From Aedes albopictus (lineage: Eukaryota > Arthropoda > Insecta > Diptera > Culicidae), in NCBI RefSeq assembly GCF_035046485.1, contig NC_085137.1:340432505-340496504 (forward strand): a stretch of 64,000 nucleotides of DNA, written 5' to 3'. The position numbers were made by a program, and so were the translations under genes. Position 1 is the stretch's first letter, and every line of letters starts with the position of its first letter. Under the pieces are notes generated by a model that was not told the DNA's origin, searched no databases, and worked only from the letters and a program-made list of their open reading frames with translations. Shown here in pieces: positions 22,840 through 35,900 of the stretch.

Positions 22840-23650
22840 TTTCTTTGAACGATCTTTGGTCTCGTTTATTTTGATCTAAATATCAATTTTCGTCGTCTAT
22901 AATCTATTTAGACATGTTTTGCAACACGATTCTTTTTAATTCTAAATTTTGAGAATTTTGGTTTTTGATTTTTACACTTTTAATTTTTGAGCATCCCCAC
23001 ACATATATTTTCTGGAAGCCTATTTAAGATTCGTATTTTTAAACATTTTGAGATGATTATTGTTTAAATATTTTTATTTGAATTTTTTTTATGGAACATT
23101 TTAGGAAAATCATTTTAGTGTGTATTCAACTTCCTCAAAATCTTTTACTATAATATAATGATTGTGGAAACAGTAAAAATGCGTTAATGGCTACGTTTAA
23201 ATAATAGAAATACACTAGAACTCCTATGGCGCTGTAGTCACTTTTCGTATTTAATTAAATTTATAACTGTTATTGTAATTATTGATTGTTTTTAAGTGTT
23301 CAGCTTGAAGAGAATCTTTTGTTTTGGTAAACAAAATTTATTTGACACTTCTAGTACCGCTACTGACGCTGTAAGGGCGTGGCAAACTAGATGTTAGTCA
23401 CACGAGCAGTCGCGACATTGGACTTCTGTGGCTAGTTATTCTACTGTTTAAATACATTACAAACAATGACATCAGAAAGGTGACCAAAACATCATTTTTT
23501 CAATGATTTCAAATACACCAGAAACATTTTGAGATGCACAGAACAGTCCTAAATATCAGCTAAAAATGTAAAAAATGGATTGTCCAGGCAAGAAAAATAC
23601 AAAATTCTCAAACTATACCCCGTCTAAAGGCGGGGTTAGATATTAGAGGG
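22840..23650. mobile_element. Decayed inverted copy of the piggyBac-type MITE
   Basis: The right end CCCCGTCTAAAGGCGGGG...TATTAGAGGG abuts TTAA at 23651-23654 and is the reverse complement of the left end at 8223. Internal text (TTATTTTGATCTAAATATCA; ACAAACAATGACATCAG-like) also matches in reverse. The left end is lost, and an unrelated block at about 23160-23455 interrupts it. Confidence 0.6.
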
Positions 23651-23654
23651 TTAA

Positions 23655-24862
23655 GAAATGTTTGTTAAGGCTTTACTACTTATATGCCCACATGGTTGAT
23701 ATTGATTATTTTTCATTGATTATTTGTATGTTACCGATTGATTTGAAAGTATAAAAGCTGTAGGGTAGGAGTTTTGATTGTGTGTGTTGTCAATTGTTTC
23801 TTTTTTTTTTCGTATTTTGTTGTCAAATATTCTCAATGTATTGTTATTTTCATAGTATTAAGTCATTCAATAAGACCTTAAAGTCAGTTGAATTATAAGT
23901 AAATAAAATAAAATAAAATGGTTGCATTGGTCGAAACTTAGAAACATTAAATCGATTGATCAAATCACGCAACATTAACCCTACTTGTGCATTAGGATCA
24001 TTTTGACTCACATCGCTAACTACGTTAGCGAGCTATTCCTAACGCGATGCATTAGGAAAGGTTAATATGTGTTACACAGGGAAAAAATACGAACAAAATA
24101 TGGCAAGAATTTATGGACAGGACTGTATTTTTACACATTTTTACACAATTTATATTTTGTCTTCCTATTTTGCTACATCTCCACCGCTTTCTACATTCAT
24201 TACAATTTTTAACTTTTTTTTATTGAAGTGTATTCTTCATTCACTCCACTCCGATCACTTCTGCACATTAGATATAACGTATTGTCACGCCCAAACCTGT
24301 GAACGGAAGCCTTTTGAACTTCGTATACGTAAAATGCAGCATATTGGTAGTTCCGTGACAAAATTTGAGTTCAATCCGTCAAAGTTAACCATAGTTACAA
24401 CATCTCAAAGTTGGTTATTTTGTATGAAAACCGGCGTTTGTTCCATCATTATGCACCAAAGCGTACTCTAATTATTGAAAAACTTTTCAATTATTTCATT
24501 TAAGGTAGAAGCTTCAGTTTTGGCCCGCCCAGAGTTTTTGTCATAATTCGGTATTCAACCTGTTACGATCTAAATCAGCATATTTTTTTTTTCTAGTAGA
24601 TTTAAATATAATATGATGATTACAGCTGTAAAAACCATACATTTTGATTAAAAACTGGAAGAAAAACAAATTCCTTAAAAAATCAGCTTCCATATATCTA
24701 TTTTGGCCAGGGTGTTGGTTGGGTACCCGGGTACCCTGTTGGCCACATAAGGGTAAATGCAAAAAAAAAACAAGTATTAGCTTCATTTCTGCATTTTTCT
24801 AATAAAGTATAGATCGAAACCTTTCATTTAACACATTGGTAGTTTTCATTGGATTATTTTTA
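23655..24862. other. Unassigned AT-rich DNA
   Basis: Contains an ORF of 134 codons (24067-24471) with no recognisable domain, an AT-rich N-terminal half and no splice or promoter context. I do not call it a gene. Short TTAACCC and GGTTAA text at 23976-24064 may be remains of a small piggyBac-type MITE. Confidence 0.45.
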
Positions 24863-25454
24863 CAGGGTGCGGCAGGAAAAAATGCGAAAAGTTCAAGGCA
24901 CTATTACACGCTAAATATGGGATATATATGATTATTTTTCATGACAGTGTATCAGTCAATGTCTATATTCTAGCACTGAAAAATAAAAATGAACATATTT
25001 GATGTTTAACATGTGATAATGTAGGCCTTATAAGCGGATATCAATAAACTGCGCGCCCAATGGTCATTAAACAAAATGACTATAACAGTTACAAAATTAG
25101 CTCAAATTCGATGAACAACCAGACCACACTGATCCAGAGCCATGTAGTTTCACATACCAGATGAAATAAGTACATATATTTGATGATATTGTAGAGAAAA
25201 TCAAAAATTTTGCTTTATCAGATGCGAAATTTAGCGACCTGTGTGATTTTCTGCGGTTTTAAAATTCTGGTTGTCTTCATCTTCAGGCGTCGCCCTGTAA
25301 AGGTTAGTGACCAAAATGGGAAATTTTTTAATTAACTTTTCAGGAAACTAGCCTATTATAGATCATGGAACGTTGAAACATAGATTGGTTAATGTCAAAT
25401 AGACGAAAATGAGGATTGAAGTTGAAAAACACATTCGCATTTTTTCCTGCCGCA
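24863..25454. mobile_element. MITE with TGCGGCAGGAAAAAATGCG ends
   Basis: The left end CAGGGTGCGGCAGGAAAA follows TA (24861-24862). The right end is the complement of TGCGGCAGGAAAAAATGCG next to TA (25455-25456), lacking the outer five bases of the left end. Internal DNA is AT-rich and non-coding. Confidence 0.6.
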
Positions 25455-25859
25455 TATTGATTAAAAATGATTTCCCTTAGACTGGCTAAAACCGATGTCC
25501 GAACCCTACTGGCTTTAAAAATCGATAAAATTGAAAATTCGAAAAAAAATAATTAGAAACTTTTGACAATCCTGAGCTACTTCTCAAATTTTGAGTTTGG
25601 GAGTCAGTTCTCAAAAAAAAAAATAAATTTAAAAAAATCGCAGTGTAAGGTTTAAAAAAATATATGACATCTAACATAGTTCCGGGATAAATTTTACTCC
25701 CTGTGTGTTTTTGCTAAGTCTTTCCAATATCCTCAAACATTTCTAATCATTCTATTCCAACCAACTGTTTTAGGATTCTATTTTTCTAAAGAAGAAATTT
25801 TGTTTATTTTTTCATATGACCTTTCAAAAGTTAGGTGAAGAATATTGCTAAACGAATAA

Positions 25860-26026
25860 GGGAGCGTCCATAAATTACGTCACGTAAAACTTGTCCATTT
25901 TCAATCCCCCCTCCCCCATATGTCACACTTTTTGTATGAGACCTCTGAAATTTTTGTATGGGTCGTCACACTTCGCTGACCCCCCCCCTCCCCCCTCAAA
26001 GCGTGACGTAATTTAAGGACGTTCCC
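25860..26026. mobile_element. PIF/Harbinger-type MITE with TAA duplication
   Basis: Ends GGGAGCGTCCATAAATTACG and the complement of GGGAACGTCCTTAAATTACG, flanked by TAA (25857-25859, 26027-26029). It is 167 bp with C-rich internal runs, the same design and size as the 4599-4763 element. Confidence 0.85.
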
Positions 26027-26029
26027 TAA

Positions 26030-26839
26030 CATGAAAAAATTTTACAGTTAGAGAGATACATACATGAGTAAAATCACAGAGAACAGACATCAAGGCTAGA
26101 ACAAATTTCATTCGGAAAGTTGTGTAAGGATTTGAATCTTTACTTGAGTAAGGTTGCAAACCAATACACGATGACAACACTAACGCCACCAAACACCATA
26201 TTGCCACAGTCAGTGGTGAATTGAAACATTTCAAGTGGTGAATTAAATTAGTATGGAAAATTAACCGATTGCAGCGCCACGCTATTGCCACTTGTGTTGC
26301 CGATTTCAAATGGCCGTTAAATTTCTTACACAGTTTCGGAACTGGACTTGGATGTCTGTTCTCTGTGGTAAAATTTCATTTACATTGAAAAAGGTCGCGT
26401 GTGTTGAGCTGGAACTGCTCTAGTGAAATGTATAAGATTAATTGGGCTGACACAGTTTTATTTTGACTTTTTGTGTTCCCTCCCCCTTCTTCTTTAAAAA
26501 TATTTAGCTGAGTTTTGAGTTTTGACGGGGCAGGTGAAAAATAATTATCAAAATATGGCGTCTTGCTGAACATTCCTTCACAAATAATATTTTTAATATT
26601 TTTCAGGATAAATGCTTTATTACTTTTATCCCTCCCCTCGACCATCCAAAGAGGGGTGGGACAAAAAGTGAAATAAATATTTGTAACAGCCTTACTGAAG
26701 AATGTATGGATATTTAATATTAGAAAAAAAAAAAATGACATATTCATATTCACATGAATACTGATCATGCAAGGGATAGATAGGAAGAGAGTGAGTGACC
26801 AAACATGTTCCACAGTCGTGGAACTGTTGGTCATCTCGT
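26030..26839. other. Unassigned DNA upstream of the STARD3 first exon
   Basis: No element ends were recognised. The minus-strand ORFs 26013-26309 and 26376-26834 lack domains. The first overlaps the MITE end, and the second contains a poly-Phe run from an A-rich microsatellite. Confidence 0.4.
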
Positions 26840-27201
26840 TCTGTCACTCGCTATTTCTTGGTCCGTTTCGCTTTAGGCAACGATCGGGTCAGCAGGTAGC
26901 AATTAGGCTTTAACTACGATCGCCTTTCGATCGCCGCCGCCGGTCAGCTGTTATTTGTACATAATTAAATGAGATCGAAATATACCGCCGCGAAGCCAAC
27001 ATCTCGTTGGTCTATCGTTTTACTCTGTTCGCGTAATAAATGAAGTGTAGTTTTTCCTAAGTTATCGCGAGTTTTTAGTAAGTGTCCGAAAACCGGTATT
27101 GTGATACGCGCGAACAAATACCATCGGGTCTCCACTTACTTATCTAGTGGTTAATGCATGCAATGGCAGGCAATTAAAACTGCGAAAGTGCTCAAAGATC
27201 A
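26840..27201 (+). promoter_or_regulatory. Candidate STARD3 promoter and non-coding first exon
   Basis: This is a local island of higher GC with repeated CGATCG sites (about 26880-26935), unlike the AT-rich flanks, and free of repeats. It ends with a strong splice donor, GATCA|GTAAGTTG (donor at 27202). The next acceptor in the right place (29677-29678) opens the exon with the STARD3 start codon. The transcription start is not defined and there is no convincing TATA box. This is inference from splice sites and composition. Confidence 0.45.
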
Positions 27202-27878
27202 GTAAGTTGAAGAGATGCCGGCCAAGTTCCAGTGGGAACGTAGAGCCATAAAGAAGAAGACATAAGGAATTCCATTAGAATCTGGATTAATTCACGTTTA
27301 TTGTTGTAGTCCAGATAATAACATTACAAAAAATTGTGGAGTGGATCTGGTGTGACAGAATGATGCATCTTGAAAAATCATGAAGTTTGAGGTGTCGCAT
27401 GATGGGATTGAATCATGTTCAAAAATTGACCCCGGAACCGGTCCCCCGGAACATCCGTAAAACGGGTTCCAAGGCACGTAGTGACCGGGATGGACTTCTA
27501 GACAATTTTTTCTATCATTCTAGTGCACTTAGGTCAGAAAACTGAACGGCTCTCATATCGAAAATTTACTTTTTCCAAAATGGCCAAATCGAATGACCCA
27601 TTTTGATTCCGGAATAACTCCGGAACCAGGTGGCCATTCCAACAATCCCTAGCAAATCCTCAAAATAGAAAGATATCCGCTTATTGTGTCAAAATTTGGT
27701 CGAAAAATATTGAAAAACAAAAAAGTTATAACGAAAAGAGTATTTTTTCACACTCTCGTTAGGGGGGGTTGGTAACGGAAGGGTTAAATGTTAACAATTT
27801 AATCGATGTCAATCTTTTTGTTCTATACATGATGTTGATATATTTCATCGAATCATCTTGGAATACTCTAAGTAGCTA
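27202..27878. other. First part of the presumed 5' UTR intron
   Basis: AT-rich and non-coding. The text at about 27415-27480 (CCGGAACCGGT, CCGGAACATCCG) resembles the 1.4-kb inverted repeats at 45237 and 53444, so a decayed relative may lie here. Confidence 0.4.
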
Positions 27879-29489
27879 CAGTGATAGACATTCGTTTAGC
27901 CGAGGCTAAAAAAATTTCAAAAAAGTGCCAGGAAACTCATACAAAAGATTTTATGATAAAACTTTTTTATCGTAGTGATAGTATATCTAGTACTGTTTAA
28001 TAAAAATGTGATACATCACACCTACATATACACTGAAACAAAAACGAGGGTAAAAACCCTTCAAATGTCATTTTTTGCCTAGACATTCGTTTAGCCGAAT
28101 TGTGCAATTTTTAGAATTCCATAATAAAAAACTATCAAATTTCGAAAAATATCCAACAAAGTCATTTTGTATGGTGATCTGCATTATAGATCGACTTGTA
28201 AATCATGAATTAGATCGTTTTTGGGAGTGTTGCCATATTAATTTTGCATGCATCTAATATAAATATGTCATAATATTTTAAATGTTTCTCAATTGAGATT
28301 TGATGTAGTTATTTTTATCGGAAGTGTTTCAAAAGAATCTAATGAAAGTTTCATGACCAAAGCAGGTTGAAATTTTGCGAAAAACAACGTTTTTAACAGA
28401 AAAAAATAACACAAACCATAAAAAACTCGCGTATTTAAGTATTGTTTTGATGAAATATGATGGTTTCACTTGCATAAATCACAGCGTTTACTACTATTAC
28501 GTCTTCTAATAGCTCCCAATATCTTCTAGATTGTATTCTGGCTGAAATAATATACATTGGGCGGCTCATATTTCGAGAAATGGCACCGAAAATATTCAAA
28601 TTTCTAGCATGAACTACTTGCTTCATAATTTAGACATTCTTTTCAAATAAATCATGTTAAAAATGAATGTGGTTCACAACTAAGACTTATTTATAATGTA
28701 TTTCTTCAGATTGAATGAAATAAGCCAATTATTTAACCAAATTTTGCATTTTTGTATGAGCAGCTGCTTTTGAATAAACAGGGTACACAAAATCTGACAC
28801 TTGTTTCAGTTCTTTCACTTTGCTGTCTTCTAACTCATATAGTAATGGTAGTATCAAACAGGTATACTCCACAGATATTGGGGCACGTATGTATTTCAAT
28901 GCAGAACTATTTATTTTAGCTTTTATCAATCCCATTTTAAAGTTTAGCCAACCAAAAACCAATATACTTATTTTTTTCATGACATTTTATGCAATAATTT
29001 GAACATTTCTGACAATAATTCTATGCCATATTTTCAAAACTGCTAATCTAGCTTACGTTTGAGTGTTTACAGAAATCAGTTTTCTTAAATAAATTTGTTT
29101 ATCGTCGCTTCTCCTTATCGGGACATTTTTTATAATATTTCTCTGAATTTCACAAATAAATAAACTTTCAAGGTCAAATATCTTGCTAACACGTCATAAA
29201 CTAAATGCCTTGGAGTATATTCTCGAAATATACTCACGAAATTGCAAAAAATCTATTGAAAACCAATTTTTCATTTACCTCGGCTAAACGAATGTCTAGG
29301 CAAAAAATGAAATTTGAAGGGTTTTTACCCTCGGTTCTGTTTCAGTGTATATGTAAGTTTAATGTATCACATTTTTATAAAACTGTACTAGATATACTAT
29401 TACTACAATAAAAAAGTTTTATCAAAAAATCTTTTGTATGAGTTTTCTGACACTTTTTTTGTTCTCGGCTAAACGAATGTCTATCACTG
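27879..29489 (-). mobile_element. Tc1/mariner element with arms of about 215 bp
   Basis: Ends CAGTGATAGACATTCGTTTA and its complement between TA (27877-27878, 29490-29491). Arms share CATTTTTTGCCTAGACATTC-type text, and the terminal CATTCGTTTAGCCGA motif recurs at each arm's inner edge. A decayed transposase is on the minus strand. The size of 1.6 kb fits a formerly autonomous element. It sits in the presumed 5' UTR intron of STARD3, in antisense orientation. Confidence 0.85.
28437..28980 (-). pseudogene. Decayed Tc1/mariner transposase
   Basis: On the minus strand 28980-28729 reads like the catalytic core of Tc1/mariner transposases: FGW near the WG position, KINSSALKYI (NS..Y), LILPLL, then DFVYPVYSKAAAHTK where active enzymes have a QQDNA..H motif. 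About 36 codons further on, 28626-28437 has ARNLNIFGAISRN, resembling the DLNPIENxWG region. Both catalytic aspartates seen here are replaced or displaced, and stops and a frame change separate the two blocks. The N-terminal DNA-binding part is not recognisable. The alignment is by eye. Confidence 0.55.
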
Positions 29490-29678
29490 TATAATAACTT
29501 ATGTACATATATTTATATACTGTACTTATACCTCCTTAATTTTTATGATTCATAAATCTTTTGTAAATTGAAAATGTTCGCTTTTAACTTCATATCGACT
29601 CGTAAAATTAATCAATTTTCATTCAGAAATCCAAGAAACCCACTTCAACACTGTCTGTCTATCTATCTATCTGTCCAG

Positions 29679-29757
29679 ATTTCGTGTAGCCCGTTAGCAC
29701 CATCCCCAGAGCCGGCGACGGTAAGCACAGCCCGTGCTTCCCAGCCAGAGCAATAAT
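29679..29757 (+). other. STARD3 5' UTR in the first coding exon
   Basis: A pyrimidine-rich tract with CTGT/CTAT repeats ends in CTGTCCAG (acceptor 29677-29678). The leader from 29679 has an in-frame TAA at 29722, so the ATG at 29758 is the first possible in-frame start. GTAAGC at 29721 resembles a donor, but using it would skip the start codon. Confidence 0.55.
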
Positions 29758-29920
29758 ATGGTCGAAGAAGATGAAATCCGTTCTGCCGTTCACTCGATGT
29801 ATAGCCAACAGTATCAGCAGTACCAGCAGCAGTTCATGTCTGCTGGTCCTGCAGCAGTGCCGCCACCACCACTGTCACATCACTCGTTCAGCTCGACGGG
29901 GATGCCAGGCAACGCAGGAT
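29758..29920 (+). CDS. STARD3: STARD3 coding exon 1: start and cytosolic tail
   Basis: Residues 1-54 start [15 protein letters not shown], followed by Gln-rich (QQYQQYQQQ) and Pro-rich stretches. The tail shows no membrane segment. Donor GGAT|GTAAGC at 29921, phase 1. Confidence 0.85.
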
Positions 29921-32900
29921 GTAAGCATTTCACACAAATCGTTAGCTATCGCTGCACTGACTGCATTTCTTGAGATCTGGAGGAGCAACACCACTATGAT
30001 AAATCGTCTTTTGTTATCGTCCAATTCCAGTGCCACGATCACAGTCCCATATGGTTAATCTGTTGAGCGAAGACTTCATAGCCGGCTACATGGACGAGGG
30101 ACGGATGTCGGTTGTTCGCAGATTCTTCTGTCTGTTCGTTACCTTCGATGTTGTGTTCATCTCGTTGCTGTGGATAATTTGTGTGATGGTACGTTAGTCA
30201 CTGATAACGGGCAATTCTTTGGCAAACTAATATATTGATGATGCATCATTTCAGATAACCGGTGACAACATCGTGCATGCCCTGCAAACCCAAGTCGTTC
30301 ACTATACGATCTACACATCGCTGTTCGACGTGGTGGTGTCTGCGCTGTTGCGATTTTTGTTTTTAATCTTATTTTATGGATTGTGTCATCTGAATCATTG
30401 GATTGTTATTGCGGTAAGTTTGACTCGGTTGCCAATTCTCACTATCACCGACCGCTAGGTAAATGAGTAACGGTTTTGTAATCGAATGTCGTTTTTGTTC
30501 TAGCTGTCTACCACCGGATCGTGCGCCTTTTTAATCTACAAAGTGTTTGTATACAACGTAAGTCAGCTGGTGGTGTTGATAAGGGTGGTCCATATATTTT
30601 GAAAATGTAACAGGGAAAGTTGAAGCTGAAGGCTGTATTTTAAATTTATGATGAGCTAAAAAAAACGAGATTTTATATTTGAGATACAGCATACAGATAC
30701 AGGTACAGGATAACACTAACGAAGAATGTGAACTTTAGGCATTTTCTAACACTTTTCGTGCATCATCACGCAGAAGACGCTATGTAGGGAAAAAAGTCGA
30801 AAATGCCAAGGTGGGATAAAATGATCCAACTCATAAAATCATTCCTGCATGTGATTTGATCATTACTATAGGTCAAGATATGTTTGCATAGAACATCCTT
30901 CTAGAAGCCAAGTAAGCAAACCAACGGAAAATCTTTTGATTTTCCTATGAAAATTGTGAACTTCCAGCTTTTTTTTGCTTGCAATTTAGATTTTCTAGTT
31001 TTGATCAGTGTTTCCAAAGATATTGAGAGGCACTTGGAGTGGAGGCGCATGGTTGATGATGCCTACGCTATCCATGTTAGCGGTCATTCAGACGACAATC
31101 GTTTAGAGGGAGGAGGTCTATAAAATAGTGGCACTCTATGTATTGACTATATGAAAAAGCGTGACAGAGGTGGAAATTCTCGAGAATAATTCAATTATTG
31201 ATGGACGTAATTTTTGAATGTCGTCATTGAGTAGTATCTTACTCAATGGCAGATGGCCTTTTTGCACCATTTCACAGTGTTCGAAATCGATGTTTTTGCG
31301 ATAAAAATTTAAAAAAAAAATACAGGTTCGGCGTCTTTGGCTCATAATGTTCGACGTAGCTTATAATTAGAGAAAAAAAATCGTAGAACATGTCAAAGCT
31401 CCACCTCTTATGGTTTTTAAGATATGGAGTTTTTTTTTTACAAAGTACCCCTAAAACTGTTTTTTTCAGTGCAGATTCAACAAATAAATTCCTACAGTTA
31501 AGGGCCCATATAGCCGAGGCGGTAAACGCACGGGTATTCAGCATGACCATGCTGAGGGTGCCGGGTTCGATTCCCGGTCGGTCCAGGATCTTTTCGTAAA
31601 AGAAATTTCCTTGACTTCTTTGGGCATAGAGTATCTTCGTGCCTGCCACACGATATACACATGCAAAATGGTCATTGGCAGAGGAAACTCTCAGTTAATA
31701 ACTGTGGAAGTGCTCATAGAACACTAAGCTGAGAAGCAGGCTTTGTCCCAGTGAGGACGTTACGCCAAGAAGAGAGAGAGAGAGTTATGTGACCATCAGC
31801 AAATTTTTTCAGAACACATCTCTTCCGAAGATGTGAAATCATTATATCTTAAAATAAAAAAGTTATAGGTACATTTATCATATGTTTAGGTGAACTTTCA
31901 CCTTAAGCATGTTACTATTTCAGGTCCAAAATGGAGCAGATGGCTCAGTTGGCACTCGGAAGTTATAATATTAGACTTTAAACTATCACTTCGGGGTAAA
32001 AACCCTCGTGGGTAGTAGTGGGAAAAGTGGTTTACTTATTATTTTGCCTGTAATACAAGCAAAAAAAATAAATAAATAAATAAGAAGCACACAGTATTTT
32101 TTACTGCACTGTGTAACATCCGGCAATACCTTTTACAACATTTTTGAACATTTTTTCATCAGATGGTCAGGTAATTTCTGATAAAGTTTCTTTAAAATTA
32201 TCTGGTTTAGGTCTTTTTCGGGGCAATATTTAAGTTATGTAGCGCTGGAATTATGAAAGAGGATATATTAAACAGTTCAATATGTGCATCAAAACATAGA
32301 GTAAATTTCTTTTCTCATGTATTTATATCTATAATCAAACTTGCTATTTGGTGAAAACATTCGCGAAATGATGCGATTCGCTTTCGACAACGAATACGTT
32401 CTCACCCTTCCTCGCTTCATCAAACCAATCTCCCGTACGAATAGCACACGAACAGACTCGACGCTGATCAGCATTGTTGGGTGCTCCCTTTCGCCGTTGA
32501 GCTGTTGCGTTCCAGCCAAGCCTGTCTTTTCATCGGAGCATCGTAGGCTGGAAACATTATTGGTGTGGTATCGGTACATGCGAATGTTGCTTCTGTGTAC
32601 GTGTCGAGCTCGTGCCGTAGCTTCTTAAACCAACCCATTCGGTGTTGTTCGGCTGTTCGGGTGAGCAAGTGGCAACACTGACGCATGTGTACAAACCCGT
32701 TTGTGAGTTGCATCATGTTCGTTTTGCCACCTCTTTGCTTCTGGTCATCGCTGAGCAGTGTACAGTCCCATCACAAGCGATAAAACTACAATTGATTAGT
32801 TGATTGAGCATTCGTGAGGTGATAATTTCCATCATTGTCTATATTTGTTGTTTGAATTTTCAGCTTGTCTTGAACAAGTTTATAGAAGGTCACAAAACTG

Positions 32901-35900
32901 TTGGATTTTATCTATTGAAGCTACACTGAAAAAGCTAGTTTTAGGGGTATTTCGCTCAAAACACTCCATATCTCGAAACCGTAGCAGGTGGAGCTTTGAC
33001 ATGTTCTACGATTTTTTTTCTATTACCGTGCGGTCGCCATTCACCGCTCATTTAACGGCATTTTCGTAAAGTATATGACATTAAAAATCGACGTTCGAGA
33101 ATATTGCACTTTAATTTACGTTAACAACTCAACAATTATGTTGTTATTATAGAAAAAATATAAAACGATTGTAAAATATGTTTATAGCCGAAAAAATAAA
33201 AATCCAAATGTGTAATCTCTTGGCTCCTATGACCGCTCATGCATCCATTCACCGCTCATAATGGATCCATTCACCGCTCACTGGATTATTTTTTCATGGA
33301 ATCACAAAAACTATTAGTTTATAAAAACAAAATAACTTTTATTTACCAATGTATTGATGATTCATGACGTTCAGTTCATCCTGTTTTGTCAAAATGGAAT
33401 CTTTAACGGGTTTTACATGTTGGATATTTTTTCCGCTGTTTGCCTTGAACAGTTCCCATGTTGTCCTGCAGCGCAGTGCGTGAAATATTTTTGAGAACGT
33501 GATTTCAGGTACAACCATATAAAAACTTGGTGAAATGAAAGTTCTTTAATGTGACAGCATGTTACATTCAATTTTGTTACGATACTTTATTAACATTTGA
33601 TCATTTTTGTATGATTGACCCAAAATGAGCGGTGAATGGCGACCTCACGGTATTATGGGCTACAACTTTGTCAAAAACGTCAAACCTATAGAAACAAAAT
33701 TTGAAAAAATGATACTTCTATCTCATTTCTAGGGGGATTAATCATAAATTACATTTTATCAAAAGACGCCTTTTTACATGCAGAAAAACTTTGTGGAACA
33801 CGTCTAGAACAAACCTAAAAAAACATTTAATTTCGCAAAATCATTGATTTTGAACACAGTGATTTCCGTTTTACGATCAACTTTAAAAATCGCTAAAAAG
33901 CCATGGAAATCAATCGGTTTCGTGAAAATTTCTGCTGAAGAACAATCAAATATTGTTAAGTAGCTGTTACTACTTTGAATGCCAAGCAAATGAAGCTATT
34001 TATCATTGAAAATGATGAAAGTTTGAAAAATGGCATCTTATCCACTTTACCCTACACATTTTACGAGAAACTAAGCCATCGAGAATGCTTTTGTCTTTTG
34101 TTTGATTCTTTTCATGAGACCAAGTTCATCAACTCTAGGAATATGCCAGTCTAGAGGTTCTGATATAAAAAATAAACAAATCGTTGAGTAAAAGTCAGTG
34201 TTGGCAAATGTCATGAATTTCACCGGACTTTGATAACTTAAAATTGCTGATATTAGGCTTCACTATGCAAAATCGGTCAATACCTGTTTTATGATCATGT
34301 TTTTTCATCATATGTGAGTGTAAATAAATGATTACCTATTGCTTTTAGGGGGATGTAATCAGATTTTTTTTTCGAAATTTGACATCCGCAGATTTGTGAT
34401 GAATATTTCTTTTAGTGTTTGTTTTTTTTTTTTCAAAAAATCCTACAAATATTTATCCTTAAACAGCTTTTAAGACATCATTTGAATCCATCAAACCGTT
34501 TCCGTATTATATATTATTTTGTTTCTGAATGACAAAAGAACCTTTGTTTATCATACGCCTTTTTCAAAAGTTAGGTGAAGCATAATACCAAACAAATAGC
34601 AAGAAAATCATTTACAGACAGCAGCTAATACATGTGCAAAATTTTGTTTGAATTGAAAAAGGTCACTTCTGTACGATTTGGGCGTTAAACTGGAAACTAT
34701 CTTCAGCCGCAGCTGTTCAGCGAATTCAGCAAAACCTTGCTGAGGATGTCGGGTTTGATTCCCACTCGATCCAGGAACTGCTTTGATTCGCTTGGTTATA
34801 GAGTATGTTCGTGCTTGCCACACGATATACACTACAAATGCTAAATAATCATTGGCAGAAGAAGTTCTCAGTTAATAACTGTTGATGTGCTCATAAAACA
34901 TGCTGTTAGAAGGCTTTTTCCCGGTTGGAACGTTACGCAAAGAAGAAGAAAAACTTTTGACATAAAGTTATTTTTTGTTAAATGAAAAATGTTATTCCTT
35001 ATTATGAGAGTATCCGGGTTCGATTCTGGCTCTGTTCAGTATCTTTTAGAGATTTTTGATGTTGCACTGATCCCTTATAGCATAACTCTCCATGTCCAAT
35101 TTATAGTTCAGTACACTTTCAGAGACTAAATCTCCCCCTTACATGTAGTATTCTACAAATGCGTAGGAATCCTAGGCTAGTGTTCTAAAGGAACCCAGTC
35201 TTAGGTAAAAATCCTGGGATAAACCCAATGAGTAAGAGCGCTCAAGAATCCCTCACAGAACTCTGGGAAAAAAAAATCAAAAAGAAACCCCTGGAAGAGT
35301 CCTGGATAAAATCCCTTACGACATTTTGGGTGAAATCCCAGAAGGAATTTGTAGGATTCCTTGAAATAATTCAGGAGTAATCCTTGACGGTAGTTTCAAA
35401 TAAATGCCGGCAGAAATCCTTGGAGGAACCTCGAAAGAATCCTTGGAAGATTCCTGCTTAAGAAATACGTGCATGAATCGCGGAGGAAATACCTAAAAAC
35501 AAATAGAACAAGCGAAACCCCAGGAGGAAGCCGTGAAGAAATCCTATAGGAGAAACCCTTAAAGATATCATTGAAAGACTCTCTGGATGAGTCCCTGAAT
35601 GAAAACCAGAGCAATCGCGAAATTTCTGTTTTTAAACTGTTTTTTTAGTTCGTGTATGAATTAAATGCGTTGACTGTTTTCCTACTCTTCGCACCGACAA
35701 CGTGGTTCTAGCTTATATGCCCGAAAAATCGGTAAAAAGTAAATCGCTAGAATATCTATTTTTAAAGGAAATCTTCGGGATTTTCTCAGGAAATCCTCTG
35801 GGAGTTTCACCAAGTATTCCTCTGAGAATCCCTCTAGGATTTCCTCCACGAATTCCTCAGGAAATTTCTCTAGGAATTCTTCCGGTAATTTCTCCACCAA

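Noticed and set aside
24067..24471. 134-codon plus-strand ORF
   Set aside because: No recognisable domain, AT-driven composition, no promoter or splice context.
29721..29726. Splice donor GTAAGC just upstream of the STARD3 ATG
   Set aside because: Using it would remove the start codon and the first coding exon; the phase-consistent donor is at 29921.
31500..31580. tRNA gene at the SINE head
   Set aside because: A and B boxes are perfect but the same head recurs at four other places with the SINE body attached.
32289..32716. Overlapping ORFs on both strands in intron 4
   Set aside because: Non-repetitive but no domain and no in-frame splice sites; cannot be supported as a nested gene.
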